The notes under the pieces were generated by a model that was not told the DNA's origin, did no database searches, and saw only the letters and a program-made list of their open reading frames with translations. A program made the position numbers and the translations under genes. This document shows, piece after piece, positions 1 to 9,123 of a DNA stretch of 64,000 bases (position 1 is the stretch's first letter; the number at the start of each line of letters is the position of its first letter). The stretch is from Paeniglutamicibacter antarcticus_C (lineage in GTDB: Bacteria > Actinomycetota > Actinomycetes > Actinomycetales > Micrococcaceae), in assembly GCF_039544305.1 (NCBI RefSeq), contig NZ_BAABLK010000035.1, forward strand, positions 52,937 through 116,936. The letters are read 5' to 3'.

Positions 1-1
1 C

Positions 2-688
2 ATGGGCGTGGTCACTCCGGAGGCCGGCTTCAACAAGTTCCTTTCCGAGACCACCACCGCGCATGGCTCCCTGCTGATCCTTGACGAGGTGCTCACCGGC
101 TTCCGTGCATCCGATGCCGGCTACTGGGGATTGACCGGCCGCACCGAGGGCTGGGTCCCGGATCTGTATACCTTCGGCAAGGTCATCGGCGGTGGACTGC
201 CCGCCGCCGCGCTGGGCGGCCGCGCCGAGGTGATGGACTACCTCGCACCGCTGGGCCCGGTCTACCAGGCCGGCACCCTCTCGGGAAACCCCGTGGCGAT
301 GGCCGCCGGGATCGCGCAGCTTTCCCATGCCACCGACGAGGTCTATGCGCACATCGACGAGAAGTCGCTGGCATTGCAGGGCGCACTGGCCGATGCGCTG
401 ACCGCCGCCGGGGTGGATTACTCGATCCAGGTTGCCGGCAACCTGTTCTCGGTGGCCTTCGGCACCTCCGAGCACGGAGTGCACAACTACGCCCAGGCCC
501 AGGGGCAGGAAGCGTACCGCTACGCACCGTTCTTCCACCAGATGCTGGACTCCGGGGTCTACCTGCCGCCGAGCGTCTTCGAGGCCTGGTTCATTTCCTC
601 GGCGCACGACGACGCGGCGATGAACAAGATCTTCGATGCGCTTCCGGGCGCAGCACGCGCAGCAGCCTCCGCAGTTCCTTCCGCATAG
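2..688 (+). CDS. hemL: Glutamate-1-semialdehyde 2,1-aminomutase, C-terminal part
   Basis: This is the C-terminal half (228 residues visible) of the PLP enzyme that converts glutamate-1-semialdehyde to 5-aminolevulinate, an early step of heme synthesis. The gene is cut by the window edge, so the ATG at base 2 is probably internal; the family is usually about 430 residues. The aspartate of the PLP pocket is in LDEVLTGFR near residue 28, and the Schiff-base lysine is in TFGKVIGGGLP at residue 60. The family stretch YQAGTLSGNP follows near residue 90. The gene ends with TAG and no partner gene follows on the same strand, so any operon lies upstream of the window. Confidence 0.95.
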   Translation: MGVVTPEAGFNKFLSETTTAHGSLLILDEVLTGFRASDAGYWGLTGRTEGWVPDLYTFGKVIGGGLPAAALGGRAEVMDYLAPLGPVYQAGTLSGNPVAMAAGIAQLSHATDEVYAHIDEKSLALQGALADALTAAGVDYSIQVAGNLFSVAFGTSEHGVHNYAQAQGQEAYRYAPFFHQMLDSGVYLPPSVFEAWFISSAHDDAAMNKIFDALPGAARAAASAVPSA

Positions 689-714
689 CTTCGCAAGGAA
701 GTTCTTGGCCCTCG

Positions 715-750
715 ATCCGTGCCGCCTCAGCAGCTTGATGGGGCACGGAT
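715..750. terminator. Possible hemL terminator hairpin
   Basis: A 9-base inverted repeat (ATCCGTGCC at 715-723, GGCACGGAT at 742-750) with an 18-base loop lies 27 bases after the hemL stop. No T-run follows, so it is a weak candidate. The remaining 689-1002 shows no gene. Confidence 0.35.
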
Positions 751-1002
751 GAAGGCCATTTGGCTTCGCCGGCGACCTGTTTCGGCTTGCCCGCGAACGA
801 CTTGGTGAGGGCTAAGCCACTTTTGACACGTTCGCTTCCTTCGTGCGGCCGGGGCCCTGGGGATCGTGTGATTGTTCCTGGACGCTTATGCGATTCAGTG
901 CATAAAGCCACGTCAGGATTTGTTTATGGAAGTTAGTCAAGCGTTGGTCCGGGGGTGTTTCGGTGATGATTTCTTCGCCGGAACGATCCCACGGGGCACT
1001 AC

Positions 1003-2529
1003 GTGGCCCGTGGGGCCCACAAGGCAACGGGGCTAGTCTGGGTCGGTGAGTTTTTGTATTTCGTTGCCGCCGAGGAATCCAGCGGGAAATTTTTGTGCCA
1101 ACCCGTGCAGAGCTTCCTGGCGGACGCCGCGGAGCCCGCTCGGGCTCTCGATCGGTCGCTGACCACCTGGGATCCGATGATCATGGGTGGGGCGGTTGCC
1201 GTTGGCGCCGGCAGTTTCTCCGTGGGGGCACGGGCCGCCGCCAATTTCTCGGGCCCGACTGTCACGTTGCCATTCGTGATGGCCGCGTTGACGTGTGCGA
1301 TGGCGATCATGTGTCACGCCGGATTTGCCACGGCCATCCCCGTTGCAGGCTCGCCTTACGTGTTCAGCCAGGCAAGAATGGGCGAACTGGGCGCGTGGAT
1401 CATTGGATGGAACCTGATCTTCGAGCTGTTCACCGCGGTGGCAGTGATCGCAAAATATTGGGGGTATCTACCTCACCGAATTCTTCCAGCTCGTGGGAGT
1501 ACACCTTTCACCCACTATTGATTTAGGCATCGTCACCATGAGCTGGGGGCCCTTGCTGATCGTGGCCCTGTTCACGATCCTGCTGGTCAGAGGCGCGAAG
1601 TTGTCCGCAACCGTCGGAAACATCGTCACCGTCATCAACATCGGTGTTGTACTCTTCGTGATCGTGGCCGGTTTCTCCTATGTGATGGCCGAAAAATATG
1701 CGCCCTGCATCCCCGAAACCATCCCGGCTTCGGGGCAGGACACCACCGATGTGCTCAAGCAATCGCTCTTTGCCTTCGTTGGTTATTGATGTCGTGGCCA
1801 CCAGTGCCGAGGAAGTCAAGGACCCGAACGAAACGTTGCCACGAGGCATATTTGCCGGCCTGGCGTTGACCACCGTGCTCTGTGTCGGGGTCTCGCTGGC
1901 CCTGGGCGGAATGCCCTCCTACGAGGACCTGGCCGGCGTCGAAAACCCGAACCTGGCCACCGCGTTTTCTCTGGTGGGCAACGAGGGGGCGGCCTCGGTC
2001 ATCACGGTGGGATCCCTCATCGGGCTGAGTACCGTTGTGATGGTGCTGTTGAGGGGACTCTCACGGGTCGTGCTGGCGATGAGCCGGGACGGATTGCTGC
2101 CGCCCAAGCTCTCGGTGACCGGTCCGAGCCGCGGTACCCCGGTGCGGATCCAGATCCCGTGTGGATCCCTGGTGGCGGTGGCCGCCGGCTTCACCCGCCT
2201 GGACGTGCTCGAGGAAATGATCAACATCGGGACCCTCTCCGCCTTCGGGGTAGTGAGCTGTGGAATCATCGTGCTGCGCCGCAAGCGTCCCGACCTCCAG
2301 CCGCTGTTCCGTGTGCCGTTCGGGCCGCTCATCTCGGCACTTCTGTGCACCTATCCTGATGCTCAACCTTGCCGTGGAGACCTGGCTCTTCTTCGGGGTC
2401 TGGTTTCTCTTCGGTGTGGAGATCTACTTCGGGTACGGACGCAGCCACTCGCGCTTGAACCAGAATCTTGCTCCACGGATGGAGGGCTTCCAGGAGCCGG
2501 CCGAGGCCGAACTCCTGAAGACCAAGTAG
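1003..2529 (+). pseudogene. APC-family amino-acid permease, frameshifted
   Basis: The remains of a YfnA-type amino-acid/polyamine permease (APC superfamily) are spread over all three forward frames. The first part (about 1090-1462) has the family N-terminus, with SLTTWDPMIMGG and IPVAGSPYVFS. The reading then moves by +1 near 1461-1465 in a run of five G, by +1 near 1785 where the first frame meets a TGA, and by +1 near 2348. Restoring the frame gives IYLTEFFQLVG, then DVVATSAEEVKDPNETLP, then LNLAVETWLFF and the C-terminus NQNLAPRMEG. Compared with intact relatives as I recall them, about 30 residues are also missing between QSLFAF and DVVATSAEE, where two similar FAF-coding stretches could have recombined. 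The true start is unclear. It is almost certainly non-functional unless the indels are assembly errors. Confidence 0.85.
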
Positions 2530-2575
2530 CCCAGCGGCACCGGTGCCGGCCCGTGGTGCGAGAGCTTCGCAGCGG

Positions 2576-3979
2576 TCAGCGTTCCTTCATCTGTGCATAG
2601 GTCTCCAGCGCCGCGGCACGCGAGATCTTCAAATCCACCACGGGATCCGGGGACGGCAGCGGAGCGAAGCGCGATATGTAGGATCCGCGCGGGTCGAACT
2701 TCTTGGCCTGCAGCTCGGGGTTGAAGACCCTGAAGAACGGGGAGGCATCGGCTCCGCACCCGGCAACCCACTGCCAATTGGCGGGGTTGGATGCGGCGTC
2801 GGCATCCACCAACGTGTCCCAGAACCATTCCTCGCCGATCCGCCAATGGATTCCGAGGTTCTTGATCAGGAAGCTTGCGGTGACCATGCGCACCCGGTTG
2901 TGCATCCAACCGGTCTCCCACAGCTGCTTCATCCCTGCATCTACCATCCCGTAGCCCGTCTCGCCACCGCGCCAGGCCGCCAGGTGCTGCACCAGGAGCG
3001 CTTCCGAGGCATCCTGGCCGGCGCCCTCTGCGGGCCACGCCCAGTCGAAGGCGTCAAATTCGGGGCGCAGGTTTTGGGTCGGCAGATCAGGGTGGTGGTA
3101 AAGCAGGTTCCAGCAGAAGTCCCGCCACACCAGCTGGCGCATCATCGCACGGGCTCCCTCGGCCCGCTCCGGATACGCCGCGATGGTGGCACTGAGTGAC
3201 TCCCAGACCTGCACCGGGCTCAAGTGGCCCCACCGCAAGGCGGGGGAAAGCCTTGAGGTGCCGTCAACATCGGGGCGGTTGCGTCCCTCGCCGTAGTCCC
3301 CGGCGACCTCTTCCAACACCAACTGCAGGCGCTCGTGCGCTCCGCGCTCACCGGGGGTCCACGCCGCGGCCAGCCCGTGGGACCAGTCTGGCTTGGTTGG
3401 CAACAGTTTCCACTCGGCCAGGCTGTCCCCGAACGGCTGTTGAGCAGGGGAAGGGAAAGAGCGTTGTGCGCCGGGCTCTCCCAGTGCCGGGCGCAGCTGA
3501 AGTCGTTGCACGGCATTGTAGAAGGGAGTGAAGACCTTGAAGGCCCTGCCGTCCTGGGTCTGCGGGACCCACGGTTCGTGAAGCAGTGATCCGGAATGGC
3601 TGTGGGCCGTGGATCCAGCCGATTCCACCAGTTCCTTGATGTGGGTGTCCACCATGCGTTCGGGCCCGCCGTAGCGCCGGTTCCAGTGCACCTCCGATGC
3701 GCCCTGCGCCTCCATGATCCCTGGGAGGATCGCGGCCGCCGGCCCGCGGTGCAGCTGCAACGGCACACCGATTGAATCCAGGTCCTTGCAGAGGGATTCA
3801 AGTCCGTGGTGCAACCACCAGCGGGCGGCGCCTCCCAGCGGGCGGATTCCCTTCGATTCCTCGTCGAGGATGAAGACCGCGGTGACCGGGCCGCCGGCCA
3901 TGGCGGCGTCCAAGGCGGGATTGTCGGCCAGGCGCAGGTCGTCGCGGAACCACATCAAGGTGGTGGGCTGTTGGCTCAC
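2576..3979 (-). CDS. phr: Deoxyribodipyrimidine photolyase
   Basis: This flavin enzyme of about 467 residues splits UV-induced cyclobutane pyrimidine dimers using light. The N-terminal antenna domain begins with TLMWFRDDLRLADNPALD, and the FAD-binding half contains TSRLSPALRWGHLSPVQVW, RQLVWRDFCWNLLYHHPDLP and WQWVAGCGADASPFFRVFNP, all typical of class I photolyases. I chose the GTG at 3979 because GAAAGG lies 8 bases upstream and the antenna motif follows directly; the open frame continues further upstream without family similarity. It lies about 35 bases downstream of crtEb on the same strand and may be co-transcribed with the carotenoid operon, which would link light protection by pigment with light-driven repair. 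A cryptochrome role is possible but less likely. Confidence 0.93.
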   Translation of the reverse strand: MSQQPTTLMWFRDDLRLADNPALDAAMAGGPVTAVFILDEESKGIRPLGGAARWWLHHGLESLCKDLDSIGVPLQLHRGPAAAILPGIMEAQGASEVHWNRRYGGPERMVDTHIKELVESAGSTAHSHSGSLLHEPWVPQTQDGRAFKVFTPFYNAVQRLQLRPALGEPGAQRSFPSPAQQPFGDSLAEWKLLPTKPDWSHGLAAAWTPGERGAHERLQLVLEEVAGDYGEGRNRPDVDGTSRLSPALRWGHLSPVQVWESLSATIAAYPERAEGARAMMRQLVWRDFCWNLLYHHPDLPTQNLRPEFDAFDWAWPAEGAGQDASEALLVQHLAAWRGGETGYGMVDAGMKQLWETGWMHNRVRMVTASFLIKNLGIHWRIGEEWFWDTLVDADAASNPANWQWVAGCGADASPFFRVFNPELQAKKFDPRGSYISRFAPLPSPDPVVDLKISRAAALETYAQMKER

Positions 3980-4014
3980 TGTCGTGCCTTTCGATGTTGA
4001 AGTGCCGCGGTGTC

Positions 4015-4869
4015 CTAACGGACGAACGCGTACCAGATCAGGATCATGGTGATGAAGAAGCCGGTGGCGTAGTTGAGCCAGAGAAACCTGACCCACCCGG
4101 CATGGGCGCGCTCCGACCCGACGTCGTTGAGGTTGGCGTAGGGCAGTACGTTGGCCAAATAGGGCAGGGCCAGCAATCCGGCCAGTGGTCCGGGCCACTC
4201 GGTGGCCAGCAACAGGAGCCCGCCAGCCAGGTAGGCAAGCGCCGCTCCGCGCACCGTCCACTTGGCTCCCAGCACGGTACCGATGGAACCCAGGGAGGCG
4301 GCCCGGTCGGGAACGATGTCCTGGACGGCGCCGAAGGCGTGCGAAGCCATCCCCCAGAGAAAGAAGGCCAAAAGCAAGGCCAGCAGCGGTGCGTTGAATT
4401 GCGCCCCGGCCAGGACCAGCCCATAGACGGCAGGGGAAACAAAGTGGGTGCTGGAGGTCAAGGAGTCCACGAAGGGCCGTTCCTTGAACCGCAGTTTTGG
4501 GGCGCTGTAAGCCAACACCGCCAGCATCGAGACGAGCAACACGAGGTTGGATTCCCACGAACCGGCGATCCCCAGCACCACGAGGAACGGGATGGTGGCT
4601 ACGATGCAGGCCATGAGGATCCCACGGTGCCGGCTGCGTTCAACCAGAGCGCCTTCGGCCCCGCCCTTGCGGGGATTCAAGAGATCGGACTCGTAGTCGA
4701 AGACGTCGTTGATCCCATACATGGCCAGGTTGTAGGGGATGAGAAAGAAGATCGTTCCCACCACCCACAGCCAATCGATGCCACCGGTGGTCAGCAGGTA
4801 TGCGGCGGCGAAGGGAAATGCGGTGTTGACCCATGAGATGGGCCGGCTGGTCATGAAGAGCTCACGCAT
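4015..4869 (-). CDS. crtEb: Lycopene elongase (C50 carotenoid), UbiA family
   Basis: This membrane prenyltransferase of 284 residues adds C5 units to lycopene to make the C50 carotenoid flavuxanthin. It is a UbiA-type protein with several transmembrane segments and the first aspartate-rich site NDVFDYESD near residue 55; the second site is around AVQDIVPDRAAS near residue 180. The start ATG at 4869 shares one base with the stop of crtYf (TGATG), so the two are translationally coupled. Its place as the last crt gene matches Corynebacterium glutamicum crtEb. The substrate is inferred from the neighbouring heterodimeric C50 cyclase genes; a menaquinone-type UbiA enzyme is unlikely in this context. 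Confidence 0.92.
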   Translation of the reverse strand: MRELFMTSRPISWVNTAFPFAAAYLLTTGGIDWLWVVGTIFFLIPYNLAMYGINDVFDYESDLLNPRKGGAEGALVERSRHRGILMACIVATIPFLVVLGIAGSWESNLVLLVSMLAVLAYSAPKLRFKERPFVDSLTSSTHFVSPAVYGLVLAGAQFNAPLLALLLAFFLWGMASHAFGAVQDIVPDRAASLGSIGTVLGAKWTVRGAALAYLAGGLLLLATEWPGPLAGLLALPYLANVLPYANLNDVGSERAHAGWVRFLWLNYATGFFITMILIWYAFVR

Positions 4870-5195
4870 CAATCTTGTTCCTCCAGGACCGGGGAGCGTC
4901 CTGCGGCCAGCCACCAAAGGGCGGGGACGAAGAGCACGGCGGCGAGCGGATATGTGAAGTCCTCGATCGGCGCCAAGCCCAGGTGCACCCCGAGCAGCGT
5001 GTCGCTTTCGTAGTCAAAGAGTCCCGAGTAGATCATCAGGTTGTCGAACACGGCCGTGAGCACGAACAAAATGGCCACGGCAACACCGAGGGCCGGCAGG
5101 ACGGCGCGCAGCCGGATCCTGCGCAGGCGCACAGCCAGCATGAAAAGGATAAACGAACCAAGCAGGAAGCATCCGGAGAGGGTTGCGAAACTCAT
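4869..5195 (-). CDS. crtYf: C50 carotenoid epsilon-cyclase subunit CrtYf
   Basis: This small membrane protein of 108 residues is one half of the heterodimeric cyclase that closes the end rings of C50 carotenoids such as decaprenoxanthin. It has three or so hydrophobic segments and the family stretch FDNLMIYSGLFDYE, with PIEDFTYPLAAVLFVP toward the C-terminus; the PxEDF/E element recurs in lycopene cyclase domain proteins. The ATG at 5195 overlaps the crtYe stop as ATGA. It cannot work alone: the CrtYe partner is encoded just upstream. Assignment as epsilon rather than gamma cyclase (sarcinaxanthin type) rests on gene order and is not proven by the sequence. Confidence 0.88.
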   Translation of the reverse strand: MSFATLSGCFLLGSFILFMLAVRLRRIRLRAVLPALGVAVAILFVLTAVFDNLMIYSGLFDYESDTLLGVHLGLAPIEDFTYPLAAVLFVPALWWLAAGRSPVLEEQD

Positions 5196-5530
5196 CGGGC
5201 ATCGACCTTTCCGGCGGCTTTGGCCCGGTGCGTTCGCCAGGCCAGGTACCCGGTGACCAGCACCATCGTCTGGTAGCAAAGGAAGAACAGGAAGAAGGCT
5301 TCCTCAAGGGGCAGCTGGTCCCCAAGCATGATGCCCGTCATCAGTTTTGAATCCCGGTGCAGGAATATCCCTTGGTCGATGGCGATGACGTCCCAGAGCA
5401 GGAACATGCCGGTTCCTCCCAGCAGTGAAATCGCAGCCGCCAGCGGGGACGCGAAAACGACCAACCGGAATTTGGCATCGAGCAAAACCATGCATGCAAT
5501 GAGGGCGAGCAGTATGGACAAATAGATCAT
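5192..5530 (-). CDS. crtYe: C50 carotenoid epsilon-cyclase subunit CrtYe
   Basis: This is the partner subunit (112 residues) of the heterodimeric C50 carotenoid cyclase. It shows hydrophobic segments at about residues 1-20, 28-48 and 78-98, and the PLEEAFFLFF element that matches the lycopene-cyclase-domain PxE(E/D) signature. Both ends are coupled by ATGA overlaps: the start at 5530 overlaps the crtI stop and the stop at 5192 overlaps the crtYf start. This spacing favours equal production of the two subunits. Confidence 0.88.
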   Translation of the reverse strand: MIYLSILLALIACMVLLDAKFRLVVFASPLAAAISLLGGTGMFLLWDVIAIDQGIFLHRDSKLMTGIMLGDQLPLEEAFFLFFLCYQTMVLVTGYLAWRTHRAKAAGKVDAR

Positions 5531-7152
5531 GGACGTCCAGCCGGTTCGTTGCCGTTGGAACCCCTGGACACGGCGTCCAGATCAAACGGGCCGGGGTCCT
5601 TGATGCCGTTGACCGCCTTGGCGATGATCTCGGCACTGATCAGGCACATGGGAATGCCGATGCCCGGTCGCACGGAACTTCCTGCATAGTAGAGCCCCGA
5701 GACCTTCGGGTTCTTGTTGGCGGGCCGGAAGAAAGCGCTTTGGCCCAGGGTGTGGGCCAGTCCCAGTGCACCGCCCTGCCAGGCATTGACGTTCTCCACG
5801 AAATCGCCGGGGCCGTAGCTCTGGCGCACCACGACGCGGTCGGCCAGGTCTTGGACCCCGCTCCAGCGCGCGATTTGTGCCAAGGCAGCATCGGCGACCG
5901 CCTCGACCGCCTCGCTGCCGGTGCCGTCCTCGCCTCCCTTGCCCCACTGGGGCAGGGCAGGGGAGGGGACGAGCACAAAGAGGTTCTCATGGTCAGCCGG
6001 GGCGACGGAGCCATCGGTGGCGCTGGGCATGCACACATAGATGCTGGTTTCGGTGGCCAGTTCCTCTCCGCGGTGGATTCGACCGAAGTTATCGTCCCAG
6101 TCGTGGGTGAAGAACAGGTTGTGGTGGCTGAGTTCTGGCAGCTTGCCGCGGATGCCCAGGCAAAGCAAAACGGCGCTGGGACCCGGATCCCGGCGTTTCC
6201 ACGCCGATTCGGAGGAAGCCCGCAGGACAGGGGGAAGCAACTTGGTTTCCACGTGGTGCAGGTCCGCAGCGCCAATGACGATTCCTGCCTGCCGACGCCG
6301 GGGCTCCTGCTGTGCATCAATCCATTGAACCCCGCTGACGCGCGCTTCCTTGCCCGTGCCCAGGGTCTCGATGGCCTCCACCGTGGCCCCGGTGATGATC
6401 TCCACACCGGATTCGGTACATAGCGCGACCATGGCATCGACCAAGGCCATGAACCCGCCCATCGGGTATTTGACGCCTTGGGTCAGGTCCAGGTGGCTCA
6501 TCAGGTGATAGAGCGCCGGGGTGCGCTTAGGGCTGGAGCCCAGGAAGACCGCGGGATAGCCCAGGACCTGGCGCAGTCGAGGGTCGGTGAAACGCTTGGC
6601 CACGAAGGAATCCAGGGAACCGGTGAGCAACGGGGCCAGTTGCGGCAGCAAACCCAGCGTACTGGGATTCATGAACGATTTAGGTGAGGAAAAATCGTCG
6701 TAGAGGAAGTGTTCCAGGGCAAGCTCGTAGCTGGTTTTCGCCTTGGCGAGATACGTCTCCAAGGCATCGCCGGCTCCGGGTTGCAAGGATTCGAAGGCAG
6801 CGACCGCACCGTCCCCGGTAGGCATGTCCAACGGCTCGGGGTGGCCCTGGAACCAGGTCCGGTAGCCCACGGCCAGATCGGCCAACTCGAGCTTTTGATC
6901 GGTGGATGTTCCCATGAGCCCAAACCAGTGCTCGATGACTTCGGGCATCAAGTACCAGGATGGTCCGGTGTCGAAGCTGAATCCGTCGCGGTGCAGACGT
7001 CCCGCCCTGCCCCCGAGTTCCTCCTGCTTTTCGAGCAGGGTCACACGGTGCCCGGAACGGGCCAGCAGCCCGGCGGTGGCCAACCCGGAAAATCCACCGC
7101 CTATGACCACTATGTCTGCGGGGGACTGGACAGGGTTCTTGTTCGGGCTCAT
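5527..7152 (-). CDS. crtI: Phytoene desaturase
   Basis: This FAD enzyme of 541 residues desaturates phytoene in four steps to lycopene. The N-terminus has the dinucleotide-binding fold IVVIGGGFSGLATAGLLA followed by LLEKQEELGGRAG and the substrate-side stretch FDTGPSWYLMPEV. Near the C-terminus, YYAGSSVRPGIGIPMCLIS is the conserved CrtI FAD/substrate signature. Length is close to the usual 490-550. It is coupled to crtB upstream by an ATGA overlap (7149-7152) and to crtYe downstream in the same way. Lycopene made here would be the substrate of CrtEb. Confidence 0.96.
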   Translation of the reverse strand: MSPNKNPVQSPADIVVIGGGFSGLATAGLLARSGHRVTLLEKQEELGGRAGRLHRDGFSFDTGPSWYLMPEVIEHWFGLMGTSTDQKLELADLAVGYRTWFQGHPEPLDMPTGDGAVAAFESLQPGAGDALETYLAKAKTSYELALEHFLYDDFSSPKSFMNPSTLGLLPQLAPLLTGSLDSFVAKRFTDPRLRQVLGYPAVFLGSSPKRTPALYHLMSHLDLTQGVKYPMGGFMALVDAMVALCTESGVEIITGATVEAIETLGTGKEARVSGVQWIDAQQEPRRRQAGIVIGAADLHHVETKLLPPVLRASSESAWKRRDPGPSAVLLCLGIRGKLPELSHHNLFFTHDWDDNFGRIHRGEELATETSIYVCMPSATDGSVAPADHENLFVLVPSPALPQWGKGGEDGTGSEAVEAVADAALAQIARWSGVQDLADRVVVRQSYGPGDFVENVNAWQGGALGLAHTLGQSAFFRPANKNPKVSGLYYAGSSVRPGIGIPMCLISAEIIAKAVNGIKDPGPFDLDAVSRGSNGNEPAGRP

Positions 7153-8027
7153 GCCGCGGCCTTTCGTCGGTATCCCCAGCTGGAGCGCAAGGCGATCATG
7201 GCCTTGCGCCTATTGGGTACGGATATCCGCCTGCGCAAAAGCTCGCTGGCGGGAGTGTTGTCCAGCTCGTTGACCAGGGCTTCGAAGAGCCCGTGCGCCG
7301 TGCCTACGGCATGGGCGGCACGCGGGGCGAGGTGGCGGATGCCGACGGCGGCCGCATCCAGGTCCGCGCGGATCTCGGCGACCAACTGGTCCTTGTGCTT
7401 GTCGCTGAAGGCTTTCGGGTCCAGGCCGGGGAAGTAGCTGCGGCCCAGTTCGCTGGTGTCCTGGGCAAGGTCGCGCAGGAAGTTGACCTTCTGGAAAGCC
7501 GAGCCCAAGTGGCGGGCGGCAGCATCGAGGTCGCAGCCATGGCCGGAGGGTGCATGTAGCATCCTGCGGAAGACCTCTAGGCACATCAACCCCACCACTT
7601 CGGCGGAACCGTAGATGTAGTTCTCAAGCGTGGCGGCGTCGTGGGTTTCCACGGAGAGGTCGCTGCGCATCGAGGCAAAGAAGGGCCGTGTCAGTGAGGT
7701 GTCGATTCCTTGGCTGCGTGCGGTGCAGGCGAAGGCATGGACGATGAGGTTGGTGCTGTATCCGGTGTCCAGGGCAGCCTCGGTCTCTTCCTCAAGGCGT
7801 TGCAGGGCTTCGGCAACGGCCTCGGGTCCAAGCCCGGCCTCGCTGGGGACCCCGTCGACGACTTCGTCCGCCAACCGCACCAGCGCGTAGATGTTGGAGA
7901 TGTGTAGGCGGGTGGCACGATCCAGCATCCGGCACGCGAGGGAAAACGAGGTTGAATACCGGGTGATGACCACCCGCGAACTGCGTTCGGCGGCAGCGGT
8001 ATAGCGCTGAAGTGCAGTGGGTTCCAT
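7149..8027 (-). CDS. crtB: Phytoene synthase
   Basis: This 292-residue squalene/phytoene synthase family protein joins two geranylgeranyl diphosphates head to head to give phytoene, the committed step of carotenoid formation. The first aspartate-rich site is seen as LVRLADEVVDG near residues 50-60, and the second region as the stretch LGSAFQKVNFLRDLAQD near residue 170, with the family motif NFLRDLAxD. It starts 4 bases after the crtE stop and overlaps crtI, so it sits in one transcript with both. Confidence 0.96.
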   Translation of the reverse strand: MEPTALQRYTAAAERSSRVVITRYSTSFSLACRMLDRATRLHISNIYALVRLADEVVDGVPSEAGLGPEAVAEALQRLEEETEAALDTGYSTNLIVHAFACTARSQGIDTSLTRPFFASMRSDLSVETHDAATLENYIYGSAEVVGLMCLEVFRRMLHAPSGHGCDLDAAARHLGSAFQKVNFLRDLAQDTSELGRSYFPGLDPKAFSDKHKDQLVAEIRADLDAAAVGIRHLAPRAAHAVGTAHGLFEALVNELDNTPASELLRRRISVPNRRKAMIALRSSWGYRRKAAA

Positions 8028-8031
8028 GGCG

Positions 8032-9123
8032 CTAGGCTCCTCGGCGCAGGATCAGCGAGGCGAAGCCTTCGATGGATTCGGTTGCCCGCTGCGGCAGGCG
8101 CATGCCCAATGCTGCCTGGGTCGCGGAGTTGCACAATTCGTCGGCCAGCTGCCTGGCCAAGGATTCGGCCCCGGTGTGTTCAAGGCTTTGGCGCACCGTA
8201 TCGATACCGATGCGCTGTTCACGGAAGAGCTGAAGGTTTTCGGAGAAGGCCGGGGTCGTGGAGGCCAATGCCGTGAGGATGGTGCTCTTGCCCTCGCGCA
8301 AATCCGATTCAATGGACTTGCCGGTGACGCCGGGATCCCCGAAGGTTCCCAACACGTCGTCGATGAGTTGGTAGGCCACACCGAGTTGGCTGCCTATGTC
8401 CCCGATCGCGGCGGCCTGTTCAACGCTGGCGCCAGCGAGCAGCGCACCTGTTTCCAATGGCACTTGGAAGGAGTATCCGGCGGTCTTGAGCTCTTCCATG
8501 CGCAGGACATCCTGGATCTTCGCCGGGGAATCGTTCAGCGAATAAAGCAGGTCCTCGAGCTCACCGGCTCCGGCATGGTGGATGCAACGCTGGAAGGAAT
8601 CGATGATGGCCTCGGCGGAGGCACACGAGGAGGCAGCGGTGACGCTCAGCCTGATCGCAGTGGCCAGCAACAGGTCCCCGGCGATCACGGCCGCGGAATG
8701 GCCGGCGTGCTCGGCATCGCGCAGGCTCTTGCCCAAGGCCAAGGCCTCATCCCTGTAAAGCGCAGACAGCGTGGGTTTCCCGCGCCTTACGAAGTCCCTG
8801 TCAATCATGTCGTCATGCATCAGCAGGGATCCATGCAGCAGCTCGAACGCGCATCCGAGCGTAACTGCGTTGCGGGTGTTTGTGCCGCCGAAGGCCTCAA
8901 AGCCCAGCATCACCAGCTGCGGACGGGTCAGTTTTCCACCACTTAAAGCGGAGCCGATGCGTTCCCACATGATTCCGGTCGCCGGGGAATATTCGGTTGC
9001 TGTGGCCTGCTGCCGGCGAATGATTTCTTGGAGTTCGTGGCGCACAGCCACCGTGGTTTCTGGCGGCAGGGCTTCGGCAGGAACTCCGTGGCTCTGTGTC
9101 GCGCTCCGGGTTGGCTGGCTCAT
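8032..9123 (-). CDS. crtE: Geranylgeranyl diphosphate synthase
   Basis: This all-trans polyprenyl diphosphate synthase of 363 residues supplies the C20 precursor for the carotenoid pathway. The first aspartate-rich motif is LLMHDDMIDRD near residue 110, and the second is LIDDVLGTFGD near residue 255, in the form common in actinobacterial IdsA/CrtE enzymes. The start ATG at 9123 overlaps the stop of the upstream MarR gene as ATGA. Product length cannot be read with certainty; a C20 product is inferred from the operon. It may also feed menaquinone and other isoprenoids. Confidence 0.93.
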   Translation of the reverse strand: MSQPTRSATQSHGVPAEALPPETTVAVRHELQEIIRRQQATATEYSPATGIMWERIGSALSGGKLTRPQLVMLGFEAFGGTNTRNAVTLGCAFELLHGSLLMHDDMIDRDFVRRGKPTLSALYRDEALALGKSLRDAEHAGHSAAVIAGDLLLATAIRLSVTAASSCASAEAIIDSFQRCIHHAGAGELEDLLYSLNDSPAKIQDVLRMEELKTAGYSFQVPLETGALLAGASVEQAAAIGDIGSQLGVAYQLIDDVLGTFGDPGVTGKSIESDLREGKSTILTALASTTPAFSENLQLFREQRIGIDTVRQSLEHTGAESLARQLADELCNSATQAALGMRLPQRATESIEGFASLILRRGA

